A model generated the notes under the pieces. It was not told where the DNA came from, did no database searches, and saw only the letters and a program-made list of their open reading frames with translations. The translations under genes were made by a program, and so were the position numbers. Shown piece by piece: positions 1 to 9,272 of a DNA stretch of 64,000 nucleotides; the stretch's first letter is position 1, and each line of letters opens with the position of its first letter. Source of the stretch: Pantoea eucrina (GTDB taxonomy: Bacteria > Pseudomonadota > Gammaproteobacteria > Enterobacterales > Enterobacteriaceae); assembly GCF_002095385.1 (NCBI RefSeq), contig NZ_MIPP01000014.1:16291-80290 (forward strand), written 5' to 3'.

Positions 1-105
1 AGTGTGACGGATGCTGGTTTTTAACGCGTCAGATCCTTATAATCTCGCGCAACCTTTTCCCCCTTGCATATTTTTAAGCCACTTTTGGTGGTTGGGATTC
101 CTTTT

Positions 106-564
106 ATGAGCGAAAAATACGTCGTAACCTGGGACATGCTGCAGATTCATGCCCGTAAACTGGCCCAGCGCCTGCTTCCTGTGGAACAGTGGAAAGGCAT
201 CATCGCGGTAAGCCGCGGCGGTCTGGTTCCGGCATCGCTGCTGGCGCGTGAGCTGGGTATTCGCTACGTCGATACCGTCTGCATCTCCAGTTACGATCAC
301 GATCACCAGCGCGAAATGAAAGTGCTGAAGCGCGCCGAAGGCGACGGTGAAGGCTTTATCGTTATCGACGATCTGGTCGACACCGGCGGCACCGCGCAGG
401 CGATCCGTGATATGTATCCGAAAGCGCGTTTCTGCACCATCTTCGCCAAGCCTGCTGGCCGCGCGCTGGTGGATGATTACATTGTGGATATCCCGCAGAA
501 CACCTGGATCGAACAGCCGTGGGACATGGGCGTGGTCTATATTCCGCCAATCGTCAAAAGCTGA
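106..564 (+). CDS. gpt: Xanthine-guanine phosphoribosyltransferase
   Basis: Purine salvage enzyme that joins xanthine, guanine or hypoxanthine to PRPP to give the nucleotide monophosphate; it acts at the cytoplasmic face of the inner membrane. The 152-residue protein has the family's usual length. The PRPP-binding loop [11 protein letters not shown] lies at about residues 86-96, and the conserved motifs AVSRGGLVP and EQPWDMG are present. The start ATG at 106 gives the MSEKY N-terminus of the enterobacterial family; an in-frame ATG at 64 would add 14 residues with no counterpart. Its position upstream of frsA and crl matches the E. coli order. Identification is from recalled family sequence and is very secure. 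Confidence 0.97.
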   Translation: MSEKYVVTWDMLQIHARKLAQRLLPVEQWKGIIAVSRGGLVPASLLARELGIRYVDTVCISSYDHDHQREMKVLKRAEGDGEGFIVIDDLVDTGGTAQAIRDMYPKARFCTIFAKPAGRALVDDYIVDIPQNTWIEQPWDMGVVYIPPIVKS

Positions 565-580
565 TTGATGCAACGCAAAC

Positions 581-603
581 AACGCCCGGTTAAGCCGGGC
601 GTT
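581..603 (+). terminator. Hairpin after gpt
   Basis: A perfect 9-bp stem (AACGCCCGG / CCGGGCGTT) with a 5-nt loop lies 17 bases after the gpt stop. The downstream sequence is not strongly T-rich, so it may be a weak intrinsic terminator or an attenuating hairpin. Confidence 0.6.
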
Positions 604-685
604 GTGCTATTCGCGCCTCGCGCAGCCGGGGCGGGTGCAGTAAACTCATAGCCATCTATGCGACCGCCGCAGGAGAAACCATCAG

Positions 686-1932
686 ATGGCCGAAAAAAAT
701 CTTAGCGAAGAGTTATTCAAGCCGCGTTTTAAACATCCCGAAACCTCTTCCCTGGTGCGCCGCCAGCATCACGCTACCGCACAGGTGCATAACGCGCTGG
801 AGGGGGATACTCAGCGCGGCTGGTATCGCATGCTTAACAAGCTGCTCTGGACATGGCGCGGCCTGTCACCGCAGGAGATCAGCGAAGTCCTGGCGCGCAT
901 CGCCGTCAGCCGCTTTGAACACACCGATGAGGCGCTGCTGGATACGGTAATCGGCTATCGCGGCGGCAACTGGAATTTTGAGTGGTCAAAGCAGGCGGCG
1001 CTCTGGCAGCAGCGGGCGATGCAGAGCGAGCAGCATGATGAAGCGGGCCAGCAGTGGCTGCATGCGGCGAATCTCTACAGCCTCGCGGCTATCCCTACAT
1101 CAAAGGCGATGAGCTGGCCGATCAGGCGCAGGTGCTGGCTAATCGCGCCTATGAAGAGGCGACCCGGCGGCTGCCGGGCGAGCTGAAATCGCTGACGTTT
1201 CCCGTCAGTGGCGGCAGCCCGGTTACCGGGTTTCTGCATATGCCGGCGCAGGCCAGCGCACCTTATCCCACCGTGATGCTGTGCGGGGGGCTTGATTCGC
1301 TGCAGAGCGATCACTATCGGCTGTTTCATGACTACCTGGCCCCGCGCGGTATCGCTATGCTGACGCTGGATATGCCATCGGTTGGCTATAGCAGTAAATG
1401 GACGCTAAACCAGGACACCAGCCATCTGCATCAGCAGGTTCTGCGCGAGCTCAGCAACGTGCCGTGGATCGATCACACCCGCGTGGCGCTGTTTGGCTAC
1501 CGCTTTGGTGCCAATATTGCGACCCGACTCGCCTGGCTTGAAGTACCGCGTATCCGTGCCGTGGCCACGCTGGGCGCGATGGTACACGGCGTGTTTGTTG
1601 ACGCGGCGCGTCAGCAGCAGCTGCCGGACATGTATATGGATATGCTGGCGAGCCGGCTGGGTATGGCGTCAACGTCCGACAGCAACCTGCGCATTGAGCT
1701 GAATCGCTATTCGCTGAAGGTACAGGGGCTGCTGGGACGCCGCACCCCGGTGCCGATGCTGGCCGCTTACTGGCCGGACGATCTTTTCAGCCCGGAGGAG
1801 GACTCACGCCTGATTGCCGGCTCGTCGGCGCAGGGCAAAACGCTGGCTATCCCGGCTTCACCGGTATTTCACAGTTTTGAGAAAGCGCTGAATCAGATTT
1901 GTGACTGGCTCAGCAAACAGTTGCAGCGGTAA
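686..1932 (+). pseudogene. frsA: FrsA esterase (DUF1100 alpha/beta hydrolase), frameshifted
   Basis: FrsA is a carboxyesterase reported to bind EIIA-Glc of the sugar phosphotransferase system. The reading frame from ATG 686 encodes a normal N-terminus (motifs [11 protein letters not shown] and [11 protein letters not shown]) up to [11 protein letters not shown]. The protein then continues in the next frame ([14 protein letters not shown]) to the stop at 1932. The C-terminal part has the hydrolase motif GYRFGANIA and the ending SPEEDSRLI typical of FrsA. Adding one base after about position 1089 (GCGGC-TAT, probably GCC or GCT) restores a protein of about 415 residues, the usual length. Because every other part is well conserved, a sequencing deletion is more likely than true decay. 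It sits between gpt and crl as in E. coli. Confidence 0.9.
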
Positions 1933-2041
1933 CTGGCAAAACGCCAAACCTCTGCTAAAACTTAATGTCGGCATATTACGCGCTGCGCCCTTTGCGCGGC
2001 GCGCTGCTTTTTTTACGGTTTATTTGAGGGAGAGAATTAGC

Positions 2042-2443
2042 ATGACGTTACCGAGTGGTCACCCCCGTAGTCGCCTGCTTAAGCGCTTCACCGAATTGGG
2101 GCCGTACATCCGTGAAGGAAAATGCGAAGATACGCGTTTCTTTTTTGACTGCCTGGCTGCCTGCGTTAACGTAAAGCCTGCACCGGAGAGCCGCGAGTTC
2201 TGGGGCTGGTGGATGACGCTGGATGCGCACAGCGATCACTTTACCTACGAATATCACTTCGGCCTGTTTGATAAAGAGGGCGACTGGAGTGTGACAACCA
2301 TTAAAGGTAAAGAGAACAACGAGCGTGTAGAGAGCACCCTGCGTAACTTTCATGAGCGGCTGAAAGCGATGCTGCACGAGCAGAAGCTCGATCTGCGTCC
2401 CGCAGCTGGTTTTAAAGAAGAGCCGGTTAAGCTGAGCGCATAA
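2042..2443 (+). CDS. crl: Sigma factor-binding protein Crl
   Basis: Crl binds sigma-S (RpoS) and promotes assembly of the sigma-S RNA polymerase holoenzyme, raising expression of stationary-phase and curli genes. The 133-residue product equals the family length and starts MTLPSGHP, with the conserved blocks [20 protein letters not shown] and EFWGWWM. The ATG at 2042 follows GAGGGAGAGAATTAGC. A longer in-frame reading from 1901 overlaps frsA and adds no family sequence. Neighbours frsA and the convergent phoE match the enterobacterial order. Confidence 0.96.
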   Translation: MTLPSGHPRSRLLKRFTELGPYIREGKCEDTRFFFDCLAACVNVKPAPESREFWGWWMTLDAHSDHFTYEYHFGLFDKEGDWSVTTIKGKENNERVESTLRNFHERLKAMLHEQKLDLRPAAGFKEEPVKLSA

Positions 2444-2452
2444 CGTAAAAAA

Positions 2453-2477
2453 AAGAGCCGGTCATGCGCCGGCTCTT
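2453..2477 (-). terminator. Shared crl/phoE terminator
   Basis: A 9-bp stem AAGAGCCGG/CCGGCTCTT lies between the convergent crl and phoE genes. Read on the minus strand it is followed by a run of nine T, so it is a strong intrinsic terminator for phoE. On the plus strand it can also stop crl transcripts, but it lacks a downstream T-run there. Confidence 0.85.
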
Positions 2478-2510
2478 GCGTTGTCAGAGTGTCAATACCG
2501 CAGCGGGTAA

Positions 2511-3605
2511 TCAGAACTGATAGGTCAGCGCGACGGCCACCACATCGTCATTGTTCAGCCCCAGCTTGTTGTTGTCATCCAGCTGATTGATTTTGTAATC
2601 CACCATGGTCGACATATTTTTATTGAAGTAGTACGTCAGGCCAAGATCAACATATTTCACCAGGTCTTCATCACCCACGCCTTCAATATCCTTGCCTTTG
2701 GTCTGTACATAGCCGAGTGACGGACGCAGACCGGAATCGAACTGATACTGCGCCACCATTTCAATGTTCTGCGCTTTGTTGGCAAAGCCGCGCGTGCCGA
2801 TTGGCGTCATGTTGCGCGTCTCGGTGTAGATGGACGCCAGGTAGAGGGCGTTGGCATCATATTTGATACCGGCTCCCCAGGACTCCGCTTTGTCGCCGCG
2901 TCCGAGCAGGCCGGCCTGCTGCTGCTGGCTGGTGCGATCGGATGAGGTAATGGCTGACATCAGGCTGACGCCGCTATCGCCAATGGTGTAGCCCAGGGAT
3001 GCGCCGTAGCCGTCGCCGTTCTGGGTGCTGGTATCCGCTGCGCTGCCGCGGCTGTTTGCGCTGTCGGCGTCGTTTTTACCCTGATACTGCAGGGCGAAGC
3101 GCAGGCCATCCACCAGACCAAAGAAATTACTGTTGCGGTAAGTTGCCACGCCTGACGTGCGCGCCGCCATAAAGTTATCGGTGCGCGCGGTGCCGTCACC
3201 CCCGAACTCAGGGAAGACGTCGGTCCAGGCTTCCACGTCATACAGCACGCCGTAGTTACGGCCATAATCGATTGAGCCGTAGTCGCCAAATTTCAGGCCG
3301 GCAAAGCCGAGACGGGTTTTGTTGCCGTTGTTCGCGTCACTGCCTTCAGAGCGGTTGCCCTGAAACTGATATTCCCACTGGCCGTAACCCGTCATCAGAT
3401 CGTTGATCTGCGTCTGACCTTTAAAACCGAGACGCACGTAAGTTTTATCACCGTCCGCGCCTGCATTGTCACTGAAATAGTGCATCCCTTTTACGCGACC
3501 ATAGAGATCCAGTTTGTTGCCGTCTTTATTATAGATTTCTGCGGCTTGTGCCGTTGTGGCCAAAGCCAGTGCGGAAACAACCAGTGCCAGTGTGCTTTTC
3601 TTCAT
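2511..3605 (-). CDS. phoE: Outer membrane porin PhoE
   Basis: General porin of the OmpC/OmpF/PhoE family: a trimeric 16-strand beta-barrel that lets small solutes, for PhoE preferably anions, cross the outer membrane. The 364 residues begin with a signal peptide ([21 protein letters not shown]) before the mature [16 protein letters not shown]. The constriction-loop motif PEFGGD is present, and the protein ends in the barrel signal ALTYQF. The family alone would not separate PhoE from OmpC or OmpF. The position between crl and proB and the strong Pho box upstream decide for PhoE. It has its own terminator shared with crl. Confidence 0.9.
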   Translation of the reverse strand: MKKSTLALVVSALALATTAQAAEIYNKDGNKLDLYGRVKGMHYFSDNAGADGDKTYVRLGFKGQTQINDLMTGYGQWEYQFQGNRSEGSDANNGNKTRLGFAGLKFGDYGSIDYGRNYGVLYDVEAWTDVFPEFGGDGTARTDNFMAARTSGVATYRNSNFFGLVDGLRFALQYQGKNDADSANSRGSAADTSTQNGDGYGASLGYTIGDSGVSLMSAITSSDRTSQQQQAGLLGRGDKAESWGAGIKYDANALYLASIYTETRNMTPIGTRGFANKAQNIEMVAQYQFDSGLRPSLGYVQTKGKDIEGVGDEDLVKYVDLGLTYYFNKNMSTMVDYKINQLDDNNKLGLNNDDVVAVALTYQF

Positions 3606-3685
3606 TTGCTATCAATCCCGATGAGTAAAAAAAGTATGTACCCGTGAAAAGGTTTGTAAAACACGGGACGTTTTACCGATCGCTG

Positions 3686-3703
3686 ATGAAAGTTTTATGA
3701 CAG
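3686..3703 (-). promoter_or_regulatory. Pho box upstream of phoE
   Basis: On the minus strand this reads CTGTCATAAAACTTTCAT, close to the 18-bp PhoB-binding consensus of two CTGTCAT-type repeats 11 bp apart. It lies about 80 bp before the phoE start, where PhoB activates the gene under phosphate limitation in E. coli. Confidence 0.88.
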
Positions 3704-3849
3704 ATTTGCGCAATCGGGGTGAACGAGGCGGTTAAGTTGTGCTGACTGGCCTGCGGAAATTCGCGCTTTTCCCGGCGTGGCTGTTGGCTTCCTTGCTGAC
3801 TCCTGATAAAACGTCCGTTCGCGGATTTTTTCTCAGATGGCAGGAAAAT

Positions 3850-4953
3850 ATGAGTGGCAGTCAGACCCTGGTGGTCAAATTGGGTACCAGCGTTCTCACC
3901 GGCGGTTCGCGCCGGCTGAATCGGGCGCACATGGTGGAGCTGGTTCGCCAGTGTGCACAAATGCACGCGGCGGGACATCGCATTGTTATTGTCACCTCCG
4001 GCGCGATTGCGGCCGGACGTGAACACCTTGGCTATCCCGAACTGCCACCGACCATCGCCTCAAAGCAGCTGCTGGCTGCGGTGGGGCAGAGCCGTCTGAT
4101 CCAGCTGTGGGAGCAGCTGTTCTCTATTTATGGCATCCATATCGGGCAGATGCTGCTGACGCGCGCGGATATGGAAGATCGCGAACGCTTTCTTTATGCG
4201 CGCGATATGCTGCGCGCGCTGCTGGATAACCACATCGTTCCGGTGATTAACGAAAACGATGCGGTCGCTACGGCGGAAATTAAAGTTGGCGATAACGACA
4301 ACCTCTCGGCGCTGGCGGCAATGCTGGGCGGAGCGGACAAACTGCTGCTGCTGACCGATCAGCAGGGGCTGTTTACCGCCGATCCGCGCACGAATCCGGA
4401 GGCGCAGCTGATTAGCGACGTGCACCAGATTGATGATGCGCTGCGGACGCTGGCGGGCGGCAGCGTGTCAGGATTAGGCACCGGTGGTATGGCAACCAAA
4501 CTGCAGGCTGCGGATGTCGCCTGTCGCGCCGGCATCGATGTGATTATCGCTGCTGGCAGCCGTCCCGATGTGATTAGCGATGTGCTGAACGGCAAACCGG
4601 TCGGCACGCGCTTTCACGCGCAGCAGTCGCCGCTGGAGAACCGCAAGCGCTGGATCTTCGGCGCGCCGCCGGCCGGCGAAATCACCATTGATGATGGTGC
4701 CCTGGCGGCGGTGCTGGAGCGCGGCAGTTCGCTGCTGCCTAAAGGCATCCGCGAGGTGCAGGGAAATTTCTCACGCGGTGAGGTGATCCGGATCCGCAAC
4801 CTGCAGGGACGCGATATCGCCCACGGCGTGACGCGTTACAACAGCGATGCGATGCGCATGATCGCCGGACATCACAGCCAGGAGATCGGTGATATTCTCG
4901 GTTATGAATATGGCCCGGTTGCCGTACATCGCGACGACATGGTTGTCAGCTAA
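3850..4953 (+). CDS. proB: Glutamate 5-kinase
   Basis: First enzyme of proline synthesis: ATP-dependent phosphorylation of glutamate to gamma-glutamyl phosphate, feedback-inhibited by proline. The 367-residue product equals the E. coli length. The amino acid kinase domain covers about residues 1-260 ([32 protein letters not shown]) and a C-terminal PUA domain about 275-367 ([19 protein letters not shown]). ATG 3850 gives [12 protein letters not shown] like the family; upstream in-frame starts run into the phoE promoter region. proA follows after 10 bases, with AAGGAG between them, so the two form an operon. Confidence 0.97.
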   Translation: MSGSQTLVVKLGTSVLTGGSRRLNRAHMVELVRQCAQMHAAGHRIVIVTSGAIAAGREHLGYPELPPTIASKQLLAAVGQSRLIQLWEQLFSIYGIHIGQMLLTRADMEDRERFLYARDMLRALLDNHIVPVINENDAVATAEIKVGDNDNLSALAAMLGGADKLLLLTDQQGLFTADPRTNPEAQLISDVHQIDDALRTLAGGSVSGLGTGGMATKLQAADVACRAGIDVIIAAGSRPDVISDVLNGKPVGTRFHAQQSPLENRKRWIFGAPPAGEITIDDGALAAVLERGSSLLPKGIREVQGNFSRGEVIRIRNLQGRDIAHGVTRYNSDAMRMIAGHHSQEIGDILGYEYGPVAVHRDDMVVS

Positions 4954-4963
4954 GGAGCAGAAA

Positions 4964-6217
4964 ATGTTAGAGGAAATGGGTAAGGCGGCGCGGGCGGCAT
5001 CGTACGCGCTGGCGGCGCTCTCCACCGCAGAGAAAAATCAGGTGTTGCTCACCCTGGCTGAAGGGCTGGAGGCGGATCACGCAGAGATTCTGGCGGCGAA
5101 TGAACAGGATCTGGCCGACGCGCGGCAGAGCGGCATGAGCGCGGCACTGCTCGATCGCCTGACGCTGACGCCGCAGCGGCTGAAGAGTATCGCCGATGAT
5201 GTGCGGCAGGTCTGCCAGCTGGCCGATCCGGTCGGACAGCTTATTGACGGGGGCCAGCTCGACAGCGGCCTGCGTATTGAACGGCGTCGTGTGCCGCTCG
5301 GCGTAGTGGGCGTTATTTACGAAGCGCGTCCGAACGTCACCGTTGATGTGGCGGCTCTCTGCCTGAAAACCGGCAACGCAGCCATCCTGCGCGGCGGTAA
5401 AGAGACATGGCGCACCAATGCGGCCACGGTCAGAGTCATTCAGCGTGCGCTGGTAAAGCACAACCTGCCAGCCGGGGCCATACAGGCGATTGAAAATCCG
5501 GATCGCGAGCTGGTCAGTCAGCTGCTGAAGCTGGATCGCTATGTCGATATGCTGATCCCGCGCGGCGGGGCAGGGCTGCATAAGCTGTGCCGTGAACACT
5601 CCACTATCCCGGTGATCACCGGTGGTATCGGCGTCTGCCATCTCTATCTTGATGAGACGATGGAGATCGCGCCGGCGCTTGAGATCATCGTTAACGCCAA
5701 AAAACAGCGGCCGAGCGCCTGCAACTCGCTGGAGACGCTGCTGATCCATCAGGATCAACTCGATCGTTTCCTGCCAGCTTTCCTGCAGCGTATGGCGCAG
5801 GAAAATATTACGCTGCACGGCGATGCCAATATTCTGGCGCAGCTGCAGACAGGGCCGGCCAGCGTCGTCGCAGTGAGCGAGGCGCACTATCGCGATGAGT
5901 GGCTGTCAAACGATCTCAACGTGAAGCGGGTAGCGGACATGGATGAGGCGATTGCGCACATTCGTGAATATGGCACCCAGCACTCCGACGGCATTCTGAC
6001 GCGCAGCATCCGGCACGCGAATGCGTTTGTTCAGCAGGTGGACTCTTCTGCGGTCTACGTCAACGCCAGTACCCGTTTTACCGATGGCGGCCAGTTTGGT
6101 CTGGGCGCTGAGGTGGCAGTCAGTACGCAAAAACTGCACGCGCGCGGTCCGATGGGGCTGGAAGCGCTGACCACCTACAAATGGATTGGCTGGGGCGACG
6201 ATACGCTGCGCCGCTAG
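4964..6217 (+). CDS. proA: Gamma-glutamyl phosphate reductase
   Basis: Second enzyme of proline synthesis: NADPH-dependent reduction of gamma-glutamyl phosphate to glutamate semialdehyde, using the unstable product of ProB. The 417 residues match the family length. The aldehyde dehydrogenase fold shows [16 protein letters not shown], the glycine-rich IPRGGAGLH and the catalytic cysteine in QRPSACN. The start at 4964 lies 7 nt after AAGGAG, just past the proB stop; an alternative ATG at 4889 overlaps proB and adds nothing conserved. A strong terminator follows. Confidence 0.97.
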   Translation: MLEEMGKAARAASYALAALSTAEKNQVLLTLAEGLEADHAEILAANEQDLADARQSGMSAALLDRLTLTPQRLKSIADDVRQVCQLADPVGQLIDGGQLDSGLRIERRRVPLGVVGVIYEARPNVTVDVAALCLKTGNAAILRGGKETWRTNAATVRVIQRALVKHNLPAGAIQAIENPDRELVSQLLKLDRYVDMLIPRGGAGLHKLCREHSTIPVITGGIGVCHLYLDETMEIAPALEIIVNAKKQRPSACNSLETLLIHQDQLDRFLPAFLQRMAQENITLHGDANILAQLQTGPASVVAVSEAHYRDEWLSNDLNVKRVADMDEAIAHIREYGTQHSDGILTRSIRHANAFVQQVDSSAVYVNASTRFTDGGQFGLGAEVAVSTQKLHARGPMGLEALTTYKWIGWGDDTLRR

Positions 6218-6235
6218 CCGTCCTGCCCGCCTCAG

Positions 6236-6264
6236 ATGGGTACCTGTACAGGTACCCATTTTTT
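6236..6264 (+). terminator. proBA terminator
   Basis: A perfect 24-bp palindrome (ATGGGTACCTGT and its complement) ends at 6259 and runs into six T. It lies 18 bases after the proA stop. The following bases to 6560 hold no convincing gene and mark the start of the accessory element. Confidence 0.93.
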
Positions 6265-6560
6265 GCTTTAGATCCACTCAATATCACAGCTTTCTGAAAT
6301 TTATCTGTCATCTGTGGCGCGTCAGCCGCTTTTCGCCCATTTTTTTGTGTAAGCGCTGGTCCGGGTTTAACAGAAGATTCCTGAAAACCTCAGTCAGAAC
6401 AAGCTGTCACACATTCATTGCTGGTTTAGCGCAGACGGGCGAGGATAATGATCCTCCAGCTTCATTGATAATATCGCGTGGGTAGTAAACTAGCGGTAAT
6501 ATAAAATGAACTGGTAGCAAAAACCAAAATAACATTCAGTCTTTTACTGATGGCAGACAA

Positions 6561-6575
6561 TTAACTGATGGTTAA
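6561..6575. promoter_or_regulatory. Operator-like palindrome over the repressor start codon
   Basis: TTAAC-TGATG-GTTAA is a perfect 5-5-5 inverted repeat that contains the ATG (6568) of the downstream repressor gene. Two near copies occur just after that gene at 7349 and 7371. The arrangement suggests autoregulation by the repressor. This is inferred from sequence only. Confidence 0.55.
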
Positions 6576-7299
6576 AAAAGAGAGTACAAAACACGCTTTT
6601 ACTGCCAGGCTGATTGCCGCATGCGAAAGTGCGGGAATTGTCGGACATGGACGAAACAAACAGGTTGCACAGGCGTTGCAGCAAAGAGGATGCAAAATTT
6701 CAACGCCGGGGGTATGGAAATGGTTCAACGGTCAGTCGATTCCGGATGACGGGAATCTGTTAGCGCTAAGCGATCTGCTGGGCGTGCGCGTGGAGTGGCT
6801 GCAGTTTGGTATGGAGAAACCGGATGCCGGGCTTTCGCAGCAGCGTCTGCTCTCCGCCGGGCATATGTTCCGCGTGGAGAGCCTGGATATCGGCCAGCGC
6901 AGCGCGCAGGGCATTGCCGCGCGCGATGAGCTGGTAGAGACCATTCAGGCGATAGAATATGGTCTGGATGAGGCGCGCGTGCTGTTTAATGGCCGCCCGG
7001 CAGAAAGCATCCGGCTTATTGCGCTGAACAGCGATTCAATGGCCGGCACCTTCGCACCGCGCGATCAGCTGTTTGTCGATATCAGCGTGCATCACTTTGA
7101 TGGCGATGGAATTTATCTGTTCACGCTTGACGATCAGCTCTATCTCAAACGCCTGCAATTGCAGCATAAAAAAGTGGCCGTTATCTCAGATAACAAGCGC
7201 TATGAGACCTGGTATCTGACGCTGGATGAAGCCGATTCTCTGCAGGTGGTCGCCCGCGTCATCATGAGCCAGGCACGTGATTATCAGATCCTGGGCTGA
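6568..7299 (+). CDS. CI/LexA-type repressor (XRE helix-turn-helix plus S24 domain) of the remnant
   Basis: Phage-type repressor of 243 residues. An N-terminal helix-turn-helix (about 25-80, GRNKQVAQALQQRGCKISTP...WKWFNG) binds DNA. A C-terminal S24 self-cleavage/dimerisation domain (about 125-243) keeps the catalytic serine in NSDSMAGTFAPRDQLFVD and the lysine in LYLKRLQ. RecA-stimulated self-cleavage is the known behaviour of this family. It resembles the prophage repressor at 20666-21355 over the whole S24 domain (ETI.AIEY, HFDGDGIY, DYQILG), so the two are homologues of different specificity. It is co-oriented with the promoter and N-like gene downstream, as cI and the PL operon are in lambda. 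No cro or cII remains beside it. Confidence 0.88.
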   Translation: MVKKESTKHAFTARLIAACESAGIVGHGRNKQVAQALQQRGCKISTPGVWKWFNGQSIPDDGNLLALSDLLGVRVEWLQFGMEKPDAGLSQQRLLSAGHMFRVESLDIGQRSAQGIAARDELVETIQAIEYGLDEARVLFNGRPAESIRLIALNSDSMAGTFAPRDQLFVDISVHHFDGDGIYLFTLDDQLYLKRLQLQHKKVAVISDNKRYETWYLTLDEADSLQVVARVIMSQARDYQILG

Positions 7300-7348
7300 G
7301 CCGTTGCCGGCATCGGCAGAAAAAAATAACCCGGCTGAAATCATAAAT

Positions 7349-7385
7349 TTAACTGTTGGTAAATAAAAAATTAACTGTTGGTGTT
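7349..7385. repeat. Two direct operator-like repeats after the repressor gene
   Basis: TTAACTGTTGGTAAA (7349-7363) and TTAACTGTTGGTGTT (7371-7385) are near-identical copies 22 bp apart and match the palindrome over the repressor start. They sit at the upstream edge of the promoter that leads to the N-like gene, so they probably act as OL operators. Confidence 0.65.
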
Positions 7386-7412
7386 TGCCAAAGTATTAGA
7401 ACATGTTAATAA
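7384..7412 (+). promoter_or_regulatory. Predicted PL-like promoter of the remnant
   Basis: TTGCCA (7384-7389) and AATAAT (7407-7412) are 17 bp apart. The -35 box touches the second operator repeat, so a bound repressor would block it. It points to the nut site and N-like gene. Confidence 0.6.
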
Positions 7413-7453
7413 TTTGACCATAGATGGACGAAATCGTTACCCCCGGATGGGCC

Positions 7454-7486
7454 CGCTCTTAAACAATTGAGGCGCTGCACAAGCGC
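7454..7486 (+). promoter_or_regulatory. nut site (boxA plus P22-like boxB)
   Basis: boxA is CGCTCTTAAACAA (7454-7466). boxB is GCGCTGCACAAGCGC (7472-7486): a 5-bp stem with the pentaloop GCACA, closely resembling the P22 boxB GCGCTGACAAAGCGC. It lies about 35 bp after the predicted start of transcription and precedes the N-like gene, as nutL precedes N in lambdoid phages. Confidence 0.8.
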
Positions 7487-7712
7487 GAAACTACCCACTC
7501 AAAATCAGTGTATTTTGGGATGGGGTGGATACGCACTCAGCAGCGTTGTCAGTTGTCTCCTGCCTTCACTTCTCTCTGCTTTTTCCTGGCCGTTTTTTAA
7601 CGACCGGGAAAGCGGATTGTGGGTGATTCCGGTGGCACACCGGACGCACCGGCCTCTGCCGGAAGGCCGCGTTTGCCACCCCATCGCCAAAAACTCATTC
7701 ACAGGAGGAGTT

Positions 7713-7991
7713 ATGGCGATTATCCAATATGGCAAATCAGCGTTTACCGGTAATGCACGAACCCGGCGTCATCGACGACGCCAGCCACTCGCACGTCTGA
7801 ACCGTACTATCGACAACGCACTCGGGCTCGAATGCGATGACGTCACGCTGCGCACTGCTGAACGTATCTGTCAGCGGGAGATTCGATCCAGAGTAGAGCG
7901 TGCCGTACTGGCGCCGGGACGCTCGCACAGTGAAAGCGCCAGTTTCGATAACTGCTGTTTACCCCACGTTCATCTCTACGCTACCCGTTAA
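7713..7991 (+). CDS. N-like transcription antiterminator of the remnant
   Basis: A 92-residue basic protein whose residues about 14-33 (NARTRRHRRRQPLARLNRTI) align with the boxB-binding arginine-rich helix of P22 N (NAKTRRHERRRKLA). The start at 7713 is chosen because AGGAGGAG lies 6 nt upstream; longer readings in the same frame run back through the nut leader. The P22-like boxB 230 bases upstream supports the call independently. The rest of the protein is unlike N proteins I can recall, so RNA recognition is better supported than the polymerase-contacting part. It should let RNA polymerase read through into the lysis genes that follow. Confidence 0.72.
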   Translation: MAIIQYGKSAFTGNARTRRHRRRQPLARLNRTIDNALGLECDDVTLRTAERICQREIRSRVERAVLAPGRSHSESASFDNCCLPHVHLYATR

Positions 7992-8167
7992 GTTTCTCCT
8001 GCTTTTCCAGTTCTGAACGGAACGTTTTTACATTGCTCACTGTTTAACCACGCTTGAGCGTTGCGCTTGAATCTGGCGTGCGCGAATGGCTGACCGATCA
8101 GTGACGTTTAAGTGTGCTGACCCTGTGCGCAGCGTACTCCGCGTTGCGCCTCAAAGAAGGAACGGAT

Positions 8168-8635
8168 ATGAGCCAGATTATTGCCATTTTAAATTTTGAA
8201 GAGGGTTATCGCGAAGCGCCCTATCTGGATACGCAGGGCTTTCCCACCGTGGCGGGCGGCATCCGCATCGGACCAAAGGGCGCCTCGCTGAGCAACTACA
8301 TCTTTCAGGTGCCGCGCCGCGTCGGGGACGTCTGGAAGCAGTGCATTGTGGAGAAAAAAGTGCAGGAGATGCAACAGCGCGAACTGATCCGCCAGGCGCT
8401 GCTGAAGTGCAACGATGCCCGCAGTGACGTGCTGATTAGCATGGCGTATCAGATGGGCGTGGAGGGGCTTGCGCTGTTTCGCGGCATGCTCACCTCGGTC
8501 ACGCAGGGCGACTTTGACGCCGCAGCGAATGCCATGCTGGATAGCCTTTGGGCGCGGCAGACCGCCGGACGCGCCCGGCGGCATGCGGAAGCGATGCGCA
8601 GCGGCACCTATGACATCTACCGGGGGCTGCTATGA
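8168..8635 (+). CDS. Phage lysozyme (GH24, T4-like endolysin)
   Basis: Muramidase that cleaves peptidoglycan between MurNAc and GlcNAc. The 155-residue protein shows the T4 lysozyme active-site order: Glu in NFEEGYREAPY, Asp in YLDTQG and Thr in FPTVAGG. The C-terminal MAYQMGVEGLALFRGML and the NRAKR-like GRARRHAEAMRSGTYD are also present. There is no evident signal peptide, so it should depend on the holin encoded next. The ATG at 8168 follows AAGAAGGAACGGAT. It overlaps the holin gene by 4 bp (ATGA) and is first in the lysis cassette. Confidence 0.9.
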   Translation: MSQIIAILNFEEGYREAPYLDTQGFPTVAGGIRIGPKGASLSNYIFQVPRRVGDVWKQCIVEKKVQEMQQRELIRQALLKCNDARSDVLISMAYQMGVEGLALFRGMLTSVTQGDFDAAANAMLDSLWARQTAGRARRHAEAMRSGTYDIYRGLL

Positions 8636-8982
8636 ACATGAAGTGGATGATCTTCATCATTGCGGTACTGGCGGCAATCATACTGCTGCTCCTGCTGCAG
8701 CGCTTCACCACGCTGGAGTTTGTTAAACACGCGCGCCTGCTGTTTAAAACCTGGTCAGTGTGGCTCGCTTCACTCGGCTCCATGCTCAGCGCGTGGGCGC
8801 AATCTTTTCCCGCTTCCGCGCTCGATGCCTGGAACGCGCTGCCGCCGGACGTCAAAGAGGTTCTGCCGCACAACTACCTGGGGTTAATTGGTGCCTTTAT
8901 GGTGGCAATGGGCGTTATGGCGCAGTTTGTGCGACAGAAAAATCTGGCGGAAAAACGCAGCGCGCTGGAGGAAAAATCATGA
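8632..8982 (+). CDS. Probable holin
   Basis: A 116-residue membrane protein: a hydrophobic segment at residues 5-22 (MIFIIAVLAAIILLLLLQ), a second at about 83-101 (NYLGLIGAFMVAMGVMAQF), and a charged C-terminus (RQKNLAEKRSALEEKS). These are holin features. The position between a lysozyme and an Rz/Rz1 pair, with 4-bp ATGA overlaps at both ends, makes the assignment likely. I did not recognise the exact holin family. Confidence 0.78.
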   Translation: MNMKWMIFIIAVLAAIILLLLLQRFTTLEFVKHARLLFKTWSVWLASLGSMLSAWAQSFPASALDAWNALPPDVKEVLPHNYLGLIGAFMVAMGVMAQFVRQKNLAEKRSALEEKS

Positions 8983-9272
8983 GTTTTCTTCTTTCCCTGC
9001 TGGCGGGCAGCTGGCACTGGCTGGCGGCGCTGTTCGGCATCATCGCCGCGCTGGTAGCCAGCTACGCTGGCGGTAAAAAGATCGGCAAAGTGCAGCAGCA
9101 GGCTAAAGCAGACACCGAACGCGCAGAAAAAACAGCGGCGCAGGCGGTAGCGGTTAATCAGCAGCAGCAGCAGCTGCGTGAGGAGGCCCGACGTGTGGAA
9201 ATCAGCAACAGTAATCTTGATGATGCTGCCGCTCGTGACAAGCTGCAGCAATCGAAGTACCACCAGCCCTGA
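8979..9272 (+). CDS. Rz-like inner-membrane spanin subunit
   Basis: A 97-residue protein with one N-terminal transmembrane segment (LAALFGIIAALVASYAGG) followed by a long Ala/Gln-rich predicted coiled coil (KVQQQAKADTERAEKTAAQ, NQQQQQLREEARR). This is the architecture of i-spanins, which with the outer-membrane lipoprotein Rz1 fuse the two membranes in the last step of lysis. The start overlaps the holin stop (ATGA), and the Rz1-like gene begins inside it in another frame. Confidence 0.82.
   Translation: MSFLLSLLAGSWHWLAALFGIIAALVASYAGGKKIGKVQQQAKADTERAEKTAAQAVAVNQQQQQLREEARRVEISNSNLDDAAARDKLQQSKYHQP

Noticed and set aside
4967..5887. 306-codon open frame antisense to proA
   Set aside because: Mirror frame of a certain gene; no family motifs and no start signals.
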